Of a stretch of 10,002 nt of DNA, positions 1 through 6,496 are shown one piece after another. Positions within the stretch are counted from its first letter, which is position 1, and the number at the start of each line of letters is the position of its first letter. Under the pieces are notes generated by a model that searched no databases, was not told the origin of the DNA, and saw nothing but the letters and a program-made list of their open reading frames with translations. Origin of the DNA: Globomyces pollinis-pini. Lineage: Eukaryota > Chytridiomycota > Chytridiomycetes > Rhizophydiales > Globomycetaceae. The DNA lies in the NCBI GenBank assembly GCA_025399215.1, contig MU621566.1:1-10002 (forward strand), read 5' to 3'. A program made the translations under genes and the position numbers.

Positions 1-99
1 TATCTTAATGCTCAACTATAGGCAATATAGAATTAAGTGTTATATATTTCGGCAAAGTACTTATATAAATCAATATATTAACAGTATACAAAAAAAAAG

Positions 100-894
100 T
101 TACTTTTCATAAACGCATTCAAAACAAGATCCAATTTTTTTAAATCCAATTCCAAGGTACAATTTCTCAGGTCCGATTTCACTTTCCTGTAATACGACAC
201 GTTTGAAGCCTTGGTTAAAGAGATCACGTAATGCAAAGTGTAACATGGATTGTGCATACCCTTGTCGTCGATACATCTCTTTAGTTTCAACAGCACGAAT
301 ATAGACCATTTCCGAATTAGTTGCATGACAATATACACGACTTGTTGGTACCCCATTTGCATCCATGGTGATATAAAAAAATCCTTCTTGTAACCAAATA
401 CGAAGTTTACTGGTTTTGTAATCCAAATTGGAGCCAGGTTCACTCTCGATAGCGAGTGGTAGATCGGAAAGGAAGAGACCTTTGCATTGGTGTGTGATTT
501 CATATGGTTGAATATCAGCTGGGGTGATGGAGAGTAAATGAGTATGTTCGGGGGGTTCAAGTCGATACCCTAATCCCGTTAGATATTCATGCCATTGAAT
601 GTACATCTTCTCATGTAGATCAGGTACGAAAAATAGGAATTTAGGGTCACTTGTGAATGGGATGGAAGATTGTAGGATTTGTGAGTTTACGGGAGATGGA
701 TAATTGACAGCGATTGTATTATTTAAATCCCAGAATTGACCTGGTGGTGCCAAATATAACCTTGATTGACGGTTCAGTTGAATATATGGTGCACGACTAG
801 CAATTTCTTCATGGTCTACTGTATAAAATGTTGTAGGATTTTCGAACCATTCTTTTTCTTCCATCTTGACTTTTACTTGTATCTTAGTTGTCAT
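100..894 (-). CDS. GNAT-family N-acetyltransferase, paralog 1
   Basis: A complete single-exon protein of 264 aa. The C-terminal part (about 136-264) has the GNAT fold signature. A beta strand (VYIRAV, 197-202) leads into the acetyl-CoA pyrophosphate loop, RRQGYA at 209-214, which fits the family pattern R/Q-x-x-G-x-G/A. An amphipathic helix follows (ALRDLFNQGF, 221-230), then strand RVVLQ, then motif B with LYLGIGF at 245-251. The N-terminal 130 residues are a conserved extra domain shared with the neighbouring paralog (FYTVDH, LYLAPP, YLTGLGY); I do not recognise it. The family transfers acetyl from acetyl-CoA to an amine, but the substrate cannot be read from the sequence. No signal peptide or membrane segment is seen, so it is probably cytosolic or nuclear. 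The start is supported by collinearity with the paralog's N terminus. Stop is TAA. No intron is needed. Confidence 0.88.
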   Translation of the reverse strand: MTTKIQVKVKMEEKEWFENPTTFYTVDHEEIASRAPYIQLNRQSRLYLAPPGQFWDLNNTIAVNYPSPVNSQILQSSIPFTSDPKFLFFVPDLHEKMYIQWHEYLTGLGYRLEPPEHTHLLSITPADIQPYEITHQCKGLFLSDLPLAIESEPGSNLDYKTSKLRIWLQEGFFYITMDANGVPTSRVYCHATNSEMVYIRAVETKEMYRRQGYAQSMLHFALRDLFNQGFKRVVLQESEIGPEKLYLGIGFKKIGSCFECVYEK

Positions 895-949
895 TGACTT
901 TGTATTAGTCTACGGTTGGTTTTATAGTTTGTAAAATGCTTGTATCGAA

Positions 950-956
950 TGACTCA
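950..956. promoter_or_regulatory. TGACTCA, AP-1/Gcn4-like bZIP site upstream of paralog 1
   Basis: The heptamer TGACTCA lies 56-62 bases upstream of the first acetyltransferase start codon. The same half-palindromic site lies 49-55 bases upstream of the second paralog, sharing the 8-mer GTGAGTCA in opposite orientation. TGASTCA is the established binding site of fungal Gcn4 and animal AP-1. Binding here is inference: the motif occurs five times in the window and two of those are inside a gene. Confidence 0.3.
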
Positions 957-1037
957 CTTTTTTTTCACTTGGTTTCAGAACAACACCTTTGTGTAACGTT
1001 CAACTTTGGCAAATCCAAACATTTTTTTTGGTAGTGT

Positions 1038-1085
1038 ATTGATAGACCCAATAGAGGAAAGCGATACTTTCCCTAATCTATCAAT
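1038..1085. repeat. Imperfect inverted repeat / two-part hairpin
   Basis: ATTGATAGA (1038-1046) pairs perfectly with TCTATCAAT (1077-1085). Inside it, GGAAAG (1056-1061) pairs with CTTTCC (1067-1072) around the 5-base loop CGATA. The two stems are separated by an asymmetric internal loop (9 bases against 4). It lies in the 3' flank of the second acetyltransferase and upstream of the first, so it could be a transcript-end structure, a small mobile-element remnant or chance. No flanking target duplication was noticed. Confidence 0.5.
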
Positions 1086-1304
1086 TATTTTTAAAGAAAA
1101 ACCAAGAGTTTGACAATTGTAAAATCAAATATTATGAGAATTAAATGCAAAATCATCATATTGAACTCTACATTTACATTTGAATAAAAACTATTTTTAG
1201 ATCGTTTATCTTCAGTTCATTTATGGTTGTAAAATAAATAGTTTAATCAATAAACACGCGAAAATTCCATAATTTCATAACCATTTTATATGTTGAATAT
1301 ATTT

Positions 1305-2108
1305 TTATTTAGGTGGATCATATAAACATTCAAAAGCAGTTCCATGAATTTGAAACCCAACAGACAGATACAATTGTGCAGGTCCATCTTCACAAACTTG
1401 TAAAACCACTCTTTCAAATCCCAATGCAAATAAATCTTGTAATACATACAATAATAATGATCTTGCATATTGTTGTCGACGATATTCAATCTTGGTTTCC
1501 ACTGCTCGAATATAAGCCATTTGTTTTGATTTCGCATGGCAATAGATTTTACAAGTTGGCATATTATTGGAATCAAATGATACATAATAATATCCTTGCT
1601 GTAACCAAGTTGTTAATTTATTCGTTTTATGTAGAATATTTGTACCAGGTTCGATTTGCATAGCAATTTCTAAATCAGAAAGGGCTAAACGTTGGCATTT
1701 GTATTTGATAGGGGATTGAATGATCTCATCAGATTGAATTGACATCAATTGGAATTCATCTATATCAGGCTGTAACGTATACCCTAATCCAGTCAAATAA
1801 GTATCCCATTTCAAGTATTGCTCATCATTCATGTCAGGAATAAAGAAATGAAATTTAGGATTTGTAGTAAATGGTTTTGATGATTCAAGGATGTTTGGAT
1901 TGAAAGGTGAGATTTGATAAACTGAAATTGTATTGTTGAAATCCCAGTAATGATTTGGAGGTGCAAGATATAACCATGCTTGTGCTAATTGGATGTATGG
2001 TCCTCTACTTGCTAATTCATCATGGTCTACTTTGTAGAATGTGGATGGATTAGAAAACCATGAATCTTGCTTTGATTTGATTGTTATTTTGACTTTGTTC
2101 ATCAACAC
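1305..2108 (-). CDS. GNAT-family N-acetyltransferase, paralog 2 (altered acetyl-CoA loop)
   Basis: A complete single-exon protein of 267 aa, aligning end to end with the downstream paralog at about half of positions by eye (shared FYKVDH/FYTVDH, YLTGLGY, YIRAVETK, RVVLQ). The GNAT region is about 138-267, with motif B at LYLSVGF (246-252). The acetyl-CoA loop reads RRQQYA (210-215), so the usual glycine is Gln213. The codons are unambiguous: CAA here against GGG in the paralog. Loss of that glycine could weaken or change cofactor binding, so this copy may be a specialised or inactive paralog, although the frame is intact and the rest of the fold is conserved. A second Met two codons in (2102) is an alternative start. 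The TAA stop sits inside a minus-strand AATAAA (1304-1309), a possible polyadenylation signal. Two AP-1-like/repeat elements lie just upstream. Confidence 0.87.
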   Translation of the reverse strand: MLMNKVKITIKSKQDSWFSNPSTFYKVDHDELASRGPYIQLAQAWLYLAPPNHYWDFNNTISVYQISPFNPNILESSKPFTTNPKFHFFIPDMNDEQYLKWDTYLTGLGYTLQPDIDEFQLMSIQSDEIIQSPIKYKCQRLALSDLEIAMQIEPGTNILHKTNKLTTWLQQGYYYVSFDSNNMPTCKIYCHAKSKQMAYIRAVETKIEYRRQQYARSLLLYVLQDLFALGFERVVLQVCEDGPAQLYLSVGFQIHGTAFECLYDPPK

Positions 2109-2143
2109 TTTTACCTATTTTTTTGTGTTAGTTTTATGATGGA

Positions 2144-2227
2144 ATTCGGTGTCAGGTGAGTCACACTCTTCATATACAAAATGGGAAAAAAGTCACCGAT
2201 TCGGACTCAACCGAGTTTCAGGTGAGT
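2144..2227. repeat. Duplicated promoter module (ATTCGG ... TCAGGTGAGT, two copies)
   Basis: Two copies of the same pair of words occur upstream of the second acetyltransferase. ATTCGG is at 2144-2149 and 2199-2204; TCAGGTGAGT is at 2152-2161 and 2218-2227. The first long word overlaps a TGAGTCA site. On the gene's own strand the long word reads ACTCACCTGA. The location 36-119 bases upstream of the start codon suggests duplicated regulatory elements. On the plus strand CAGGTGAGT also resembles a strong 5' splice site, but no plus-strand gene is visible here. Confidence 0.45.
2157..2163. promoter_or_regulatory. TGAGTCA, AP-1/Gcn4-like bZIP site upstream of paralog 2
   Basis: TGAGTCA lies 49-55 bases upstream of the start codon at 2108, within the longer palindrome-like GTGAGTCAC. 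Distance and core match the site upstream of the first paralog, suggesting retained co-regulation after duplication. The claim rests on a 7-base match and is tentative. Confidence 0.3.
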
Positions 2228-2335
2228 TTCAATCCATACTTACCAACAGTCTGTGTCACGCATTATGATATAGGAGAACCTTGTCGATTTAGTTAAGAAA
2301 CAGTTTATGAAGACCATATCTACTTTATGATATAC

Positions 2336-2341
2336 TTTATT
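2336..2341 (-). terminator. Candidate polyadenylation signal AATAAA for the carrier gene
   Basis: On the minus strand AATAAA begins 43 bases after the carrier's TAA stop (2384-2386). This is a normal distance for a cleavage/polyadenylation signal. In AT-rich DNA such hexamers also arise by chance. Confidence 0.4.
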
Positions 2342-2383
2342 AAGAATAAATAGAAATTCCATTAACCAAATTATTTCAACACT

Positions 2384-3466
2384 TTAACGTCGATTTTGAG
2401 TCAACCACTCGGATACCAACTCATACACCTAAAATGAATACAAAGATTCCATTACCACCCAAGTAGTGGCCATACTAGGTGCAACCAATCGATGTACAAC
2501 TCCCTTATAAAAGGCACTGTATCCTTCATTTTTGATCATGTTTTTTGATATGTTGATGATTAGTTGTGAGCTATTGAGAGTGGAGGGTGATTTTTGAACT
2601 CTAGTTTTCAAAATATCTACAGGTGTGTTTATAAGTGGTCCAGCACATCCTGCTATAAAACCTATAATGGCAGTTTGATATAAAGGAATTGGACCATTGT
2701 TGTGAAACTCAAGAAGTTTGGATTTCAAATAGGTATATACTAAAAAGTTGGCACCTTGACAACTAGCTGATTGTTAAATTATGAAAATAACCTTGACGAA
2801 TTATGGTTAATCCCATTCCTTTATATAATGCTTGAATACCCTCTTCTTTGACAATTAATAATCCAGATTGAAATGCTCCCCGATATTTAGGTATATCTAA
2901 TGGATCAGTTATGGATTGTCTTTGTGCTTGTAATCTAATCTTGACAACTTCCATTGGAGTCACAACCAATGCTGCTTCAGTAGCACCTGCACTTAAACCG
3001 GCTAATCGAAATTAATTTCATTATAAAACATACCTAAAATAATGAGTCAATAATGGTCAATATACCCAAGAAAACACCTGTATATGTTATATTTCCAGCC
3101 TGATCTGTAAGAATTTCCTTGTAAATATCGTATGAAGTGAATCGAATGGCCATTTTTGGTACCATTCCAGTCAAAACAGCCCCAATACCTTTATACAAGG
3201 ATGGAAACCCTTCCTTTTGAATAATATTCCAAGCAGCATTCCAAAAATGTTTTTGAGGAGTCTAAATGATCAACATGGTTAAATTAAAATACAGTATTAG
3301 AATTAACAGTTTGAGTATAATTATTTGTAATTCGAATATGTCTTTGACGTAATTGTTTTCGAACTTTGACAGTATCGAATGGATGACAGACAAAAGCTTC
3401 ACAGAAACCTGCCAATCCGCCTGCTATTAAATTCACTGTTAATCCTTTATTGGCTTCATTCTTCAT
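2384..3466 (-). CDS. Mitochondrial carrier, succinate/fumarate (SFC1/ACR1)-like, five exons
   Basis: Joined exons 3466-3293, 3261-3066, 3001-2792, 2754-2456 and 2428-2384 give 924 nt, a 307-aa protein of normal carrier length. All three SLC25 signatures P-x-D/E-x-x-K are present: PFDTVK 29-34, PMEVVK 139-144 and PVDILK 238-243. Each is followed by the usual glycine-rich and basic matrix segment (KEEG, KNEG; YKGMG, YKGVV). VPKMAIRFTSYD in repeat 1 and LVVTPMEVVKIRLQAQ in repeat 2 are typical of the tricarboxylate/succinate-fumarate branch. Family members exchange carboxylates across the mitochondrial inner membrane, and in yeast Sfc1 supports growth on two-carbon sources. The exact substrate here is inference. 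Splicing restores F-L-A-G-L-S-A-G at exon 2/3, R-Q-G-A-N-F at exon 3/4 and T-W-V-V-Y-E-L at exon 4/5, each matching the family. The start ATG is the first Met, 18 residues before the first helix core. Confidence 0.88.
2429..2455 (-). other. Intron 4 of the carrier gene, 27 nt
   Basis: Donor GTAATG, acceptor TTTTAG. Removal joins ...TTWV to VYELVSEW..., restoring the end of transmembrane helix 6. Its length is a multiple of three and its last three bases are an in-frame TAG, so retention gives eight extra residues and then a stop. Shifting the donor three bases upstream (30 nt) is also in frame but has a poorer donor. Confidence 0.8.
2755..2791 (-). other. Intron 3 of the carrier gene, 37 nt, flanked by an 8-nt direct repeat
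   Basis: Donor GTTATT (unusual third base), acceptor CAAG, with TTTAAC as a possible branch point. GTCAAGGT spans both exon-intron junctions. Only the AG of the second copy restores the frame (R-Q-G-A-N-F); the nearer TAG would run into a stop. Confidence 0.82.
3002..3065 (-). other. Intron 2 of the carrier gene, 64 nt, divisible into two 32-nt introns
   Basis: The outer boundaries GTATAT...GATTAG restore the conserved F-L-A-G-L-S-A-G. Exactly halfway, TTTTAG meets GTATGT (junction 3034/3033), giving a first half at 3065-3034 and a second at 3033-3002, each 32 nt with GT and AG ends. It may be removed as one unit or in two steps. Confidence 0.85.
3262..3292 (-). other. Intron 1 of the carrier gene, 31 nt
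   Basis: Donor GTATTT, acceptor TTTAG, with TTTAAC inside as a possible branch point. It joins ...VNSNT to TPQKHFW... in phase 0. A 46-nt alternative starting at an upstream GTTAAT is also in frame and would remove five more residues from a loop. Confidence 0.72.
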
Positions 3467-3763
3467 CGTTAAAAAAAAATTAAAATTTTAGTGTTCTGTC
3501 ATTAAACTCTTTACACACACATTAGAAAACTCAATAAAACAAATCACAGTAATTTAATAAAGAATACAATGTAGTAAAAATTTAATGATAATGGAATGGT
3601 CAATCATTGATGTTCCATAATTACTTATGTTGCAAAATTAAGTACCTGACCCATACAATAATCAATCATATCTTATTTACAAGTAATAATTATTAGAGTA
3701 ACTTGGCGATTGTCGTAGACATGATGTCACCACTATCGCGCTATTGATATCTTTCCAATTTCA
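3467..3763. promoter_or_regulatory. Divergent promoter region, carrier (left) and 7TM gene (right)
   Basis: These 297 bases separate two divergently transcribed genes and must carry both promoters. An A-run at about 3471-3479 lies next to the carrier start (a T-run in its leader). Near the 7TM start are ATGATGTCAC (3721-3730) and the GC-rich patch TCGCGC. An in-frame TGA at 3722 limits the 7TM start to 3764. No clear TATA box or initiator can be singled out in this AT-rich background. Confidence 0.6.
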
Positions 3764-5272
3764 ATGTCGATAAATACAAATGCAAATGCTGCATTTGCAA
3801 TACAATCGCATTGGTTGCGCACTGATTGTAGTAACCCACCAGATTTCATTCTTGGAAATACAGATGTTTGGTCAACTATTCCTTTTAGTGGTTTGGTTTA
3901 CAATGGCTTGGGGTTTTGTGGTTGGGAATGGGTGAAAGATTGTAGTTCTCCTGGTATCTGTTCAGCATCACTCGATTTGGACATGTCTTCTGGATACAAA
4001 AGTTTTCAAAATTCATACCTGGATGCACTTCCAAATTCGTTCAATGATTGGTTATTTCCTAAAGACGCAAAAGGTGAATATTATTGTGTTATCTCGACGG
4101 ATCAAAATAATACTGCTCTAATTTTAGCTGGATCTTCATATTGTTATATGGATTCAATGAAATGTACCACAACGCATAAGCTTCACTTGTATCCTGACAC
4201 TGGTTGTGTGGGTATCCCAACAACCATAGTACTATCTCCAACCAGTGAATCAGTGACAATTAACCAGACCCCTTATGATCTATCAATATACCGAATTGGA
4301 AACGGTACAGAGAGTATCGATTGGACAACTTATATCTCCTCCTTACCCAATTTAGTCCAAGAACAAGAGCAGCTATGGATTGCTTCACTGGTATGTACAA
4401 TAATTGCCATTTTGATTGCGTTCTTCCACTTGATTATATCTACTACTCAATACTTACGCTCCAAGCGCTGGAATTATTTAGCTTACTCTATTGGATTTAG
4501 TCTCAATATCGTAGAAGTGATTGCAATCTTTTTAGCTTGGATTCAATGCACCATTCCTGGATATGTTAGTAATTTTGCTTATGGACTTGCATCTGGTTTT
4601 ACCGTCACATTGAATACAGCAGTACTTATGGAGATTGTTTTTCACAGCAAATCATATAGAATCTTGATTCTTTCGCTATTTACCACTCTGTATGTGTTTT
4701 TTGGATTTCCATTTGTACTTAACGTTGTATACATGACAGGAGATCCATCGCCAGTCAAAGATTGGATGATGTGGTATTTTAATTCAATTAGTTATATAGC
4801 CTGGCAAGTCATTTGTTATGTGTTTGAACCAGCTACAGCGATTACGATATTAATCTACATTGTTCAAAGTTGTCTCAAACAATCGACTTTTTGGACCAGT
4901 ATGAAGATTTTATTTAGCGACAAAAAGTTAATGTTTCTATGTAGCATCAGTCTTGGAAACAGTATCATCAGTATCTTTCTACAATTTGCCACTACTTACA
5001 CATTATTTGCAAATAACGACAAACGAATGATATTCTATCAAACCATATTTTCAATTCAACATACCATCAATTCTTGTTGTACACTGTGGTATTGCTTATA
5101 TTTTCCTCAAGTATTACAAAAGTTGAAATTGTTACAAAGTTGCGGTAGTGATCAAGTTCCGAAAATGAATACCGCGATTGATAGTTTAAAGATGAAAGGT
5201 TTGAAATTGAATCGAGGTGTGAAGAGTTCAATATCTTTTGGAGAGAAATTAACTCGAAAGGCTACGAAATAG
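3764..5272 (+). CDS. Seven-transmembrane protein with Cys-rich ectodomain (receptor-like, unknown family)
   Basis: An intronless 502-aa protein. Residues 1-200 are hydrophilic with eight cysteines (22, 52, 60, 66, 108, 127, 134, 148) and N-glycosylation sequons at 115, 167 and 180, as expected of a disulfide-bonded extracellular domain. Seven hydrophobic spans follow at about 204-228, 240-260, 272-294, 299-322, 343-367, 389-415 and 425-447, with basic connecting loops (LRSKRW). The tail of about 55 residues is lysine-rich and probably cytosolic. This is the shape of a G-protein-coupled receptor, with the N terminus outside. I recognise no family motif, so ligand and signalling role are unknown. 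There is no clear cleavable signal peptide; the first span may act as signal anchor. The start is the only ATG after an in-frame TGA at 3722. Stop is TAG. Confidence 0.85.
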   Translation: MSINTNANAAFAIQSHWLRTDCSNPPDFILGNTDVWSTIPFSGLVYNGLGFCGWEWVKDCSSPGICSASLDLDMSSGYKSFQNSYLDALPNSFNDWLFPKDAKGEYYCVISTDQNNTALILAGSSYCYMDSMKCTTTHKLHLYPDTGCVGIPTTIVLSPTSESVTINQTPYDLSIYRIGNGTESIDWTTYISSLPNLVQEQEQLWIASLVCTIIAILIAFFHLIISTTQYLRSKRWNYLAYSIGFSLNIVEVIAIFLAWIQCTIPGYVSNFAYGLASGFTVTLNTAVLMEIVFHSKSYRILILSLFTTLYVFFGFPFVLNVVYMTGDPSPVKDWMMWYFNSISYIAWQVICYVFEPATAITILIYIVQSCLKQSTFWTSMKILFSDKKLMFLCSISLGNSIISIFLQFATTYTLFANNDKRMIFYQTIFSIQHTINSCCTLWYCLYFPQVLQKLKLLQSCGSDQVPKMNTAIDSLKMKGLKLNRGVKSSISFGEKLTRKATK

Positions 5273-5479
5273 TCATTTATGGTAGAAACCAATGGTAGAT
5301 TAGAGTTTACCCTTACTTATGCAATGAAATTACATATATCAAATTAGTTAATAGATTTAATTACTTGATTGATTTCTACCTGTAATAGTTTCCCAAGCTC
5401 ATTTGGAAAGACTTAAGATGATCCACTATTTATTAGTAAAAGTGATACGTTATCAATTGAAAATTTAGAGACGTTTACC

Positions 5480-6496
5480 ATGATTGTTGTAACTATCATC
5501 AATTTTATGATACGATTTATGGAAACTATTTGCATCATTATTTTTATTAGTGTGTTTTCTAGGCAGATCAATGATTTAAAAGTGTGGCAAAATCTTCCCA
5601 AATCAAAACCTCAGCAATTCACATCTATGGATAAATCCTTGATAGCAAAAGGAGAGAATGTGGATTTGGATACAATTAATAGTTCATCACAACTAAGCGA
5701 CTTGGAGAAGTTTCCACAGGGATTGATTTATCATATTATTGGGTACTTGAACCTTTCTGATTTTTTATCATTCAATCGGGTATCCAAGAGTCTTTCTAAA
5801 TGTCCATTCACTCTACGACAATTACATGAGCTTTATCAGAACAGTGCGATATTCAAGAAAGTAGAATTACTGCAAAAATACTTGATCTTAATACCCTTCT
5901 CATCTATGACTTTTCACAACGTACTTATTCGTTCCATTTATCTGAATAACCTATCGATTGTGGAAATGTTATTGAAGGATTCAAGACTCAAACCCTCAGC
6001 TTATCGCAATTTCGCTATTCGACATGCTTCTATATATGGTTATGAAAGAATAGTGAAAATATTATTGGCAGATGTCAGAGTTGATCCATCTGCCAAAGGT
6101 AATTACGCCATTCGAAATGCTGCTGCAAATGGTCATGTAGAAGTAGTCAAACTTTTGATAGCAGATCCAAGAGTAGATCCCTCAGCTGATCATGATTATG
6201 CTATTCGACATGCAGCTGCATTGGGTCATCAGGAAGTAGTGGAAGTTTTATTGGATGATTCAAGAGTTGATCCGTCTATTTACGCCAATGGGTTGATTCG
6301 TAAAGCTTCTGCCAGTGGTTATACAGGAATTGTTAAACTGCTACTGAAAGATTCAAGAGTAGATCCATCTGATTCTGACAATGATGCTCTTAAGCAGGCT
6401 GTATCACATGGTCATTCAGGAGTGGTGAAACTTTTAATGGCAGATTCAAGAGTTAATTGCTCTGTTGGCCACACCTATGATATGGTGTACCCATAG
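5480..6496 (+). CDS. F-box protein with ankyrin repeats
   Basis: 338 aa from the first ATG. An F-box-like segment at about 75-106 (LEKFPQGLIYHIIGYL then NLSDFLSFNRVSKSL) precedes an ankyrin domain. One divergent repeat at about 141-166 is followed by five exact 31-residue units beginning at D167, D198, D229, D260 and D291, with consensus D-S-R-V-D-P-S ... AIR-A-A-GH-VVKLL, and a partial unit at 322. F-box proteins bind Skp1 in SCF ubiquitin ligases and ankyrins recruit the substrate; this role is inferred. Residues 1-27 are very hydrophobic and may be spurious: Met50 at 5627 is an attractive alternative start 25 residues before the F-box, though 5480 has the better A at -3. The protein ends abruptly after the partial repeat (TAG). 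The 207 bases before 5480 show nothing beyond AT-rich leader. Confidence 0.8.
   Translation: MIVVTIINFMIRFMETICIIIFISVFSRQINDLKVWQNLPKSKPQQFTSMDKSLIAKGENVDLDTINSSSQLSDLEKFPQGLIYHIIGYLNLSDFLSFNRVSKSLSKCPFTLRQLHELYQNSAIFKKVELLQKYLILIPFSSMTFHNVLIRSIYLNNLSIVEMLLKDSRLKPSAYRNFAIRHASIYGYERIVKILLADVRVDPSAKGNYAIRNAAANGHVEVVKLLIADPRVDPSADHDYAIRHAAALGHQEVVEVLLDDSRVDPSIYANGLIRKASASGYTGIVKLLLKDSRVDPSDSDNDALKQAVSHGHSGVVKLLMADSRVNCSVGHTYDMVYP
5978..6442 (+). repeat. Five tandem 93-bp units encoding the ankyrin array
   Basis: Five consecutive 93-base units with no indels. Each starts with a variant of GATTCAAGAGTTGATCC (for example at 5978, 6071, 6164, 6257 and 6350); a sixth partial unit begins at 6443. 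DNA-level likeness at the unit starts points to tandem duplication within the gene. Confidence 0.88.

Larger units (their letters stand above)
895..1304. other. Intergenic region between the two acetyltransferase genes
   Basis: 410 bases without a convincing gene on either strand. It should hold the promoter of the first acetyltransferase (right next to 894) and the 3' end of the second. Visible structure: a TGACTCA site at 950-956, T-rich tracts at about 957-964 and 1021-1029, and an imperfect inverted repeat at 1038-1085. The rest is AT-rich sequence with no recognisable content. Confidence 0.7.

Noticed and set aside
1313..1663. 116-codon plus-strand open frame
   Set aside because: It lies wholly antisense to the well-supported second acetyltransferase and has no domain-like content.
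2384..2431. Read-through of TAG or stop reassignment at the end of the carrier, since the coding frame continues in phase after TAG
   Set aside because: A 27-nt GT...AG intron explains it better: removal restores T-W-V-V-Y-E-L, while read-through would put eight foreign residues into helix 6. TAG is also used as a terminal stop by other genes in the window.
5281..5380. Inverted repeat GGTAGAAA ... TTTCTACC after the 7TM gene
   Set aside because: Eight bases with an 84-base gap are expected by chance in AT-rich DNA.
5978..6442. CRISPR-like direct repeats
   Set aside because: The 93-base units are in frame, have no unique spacers and encode ankyrin repeats.
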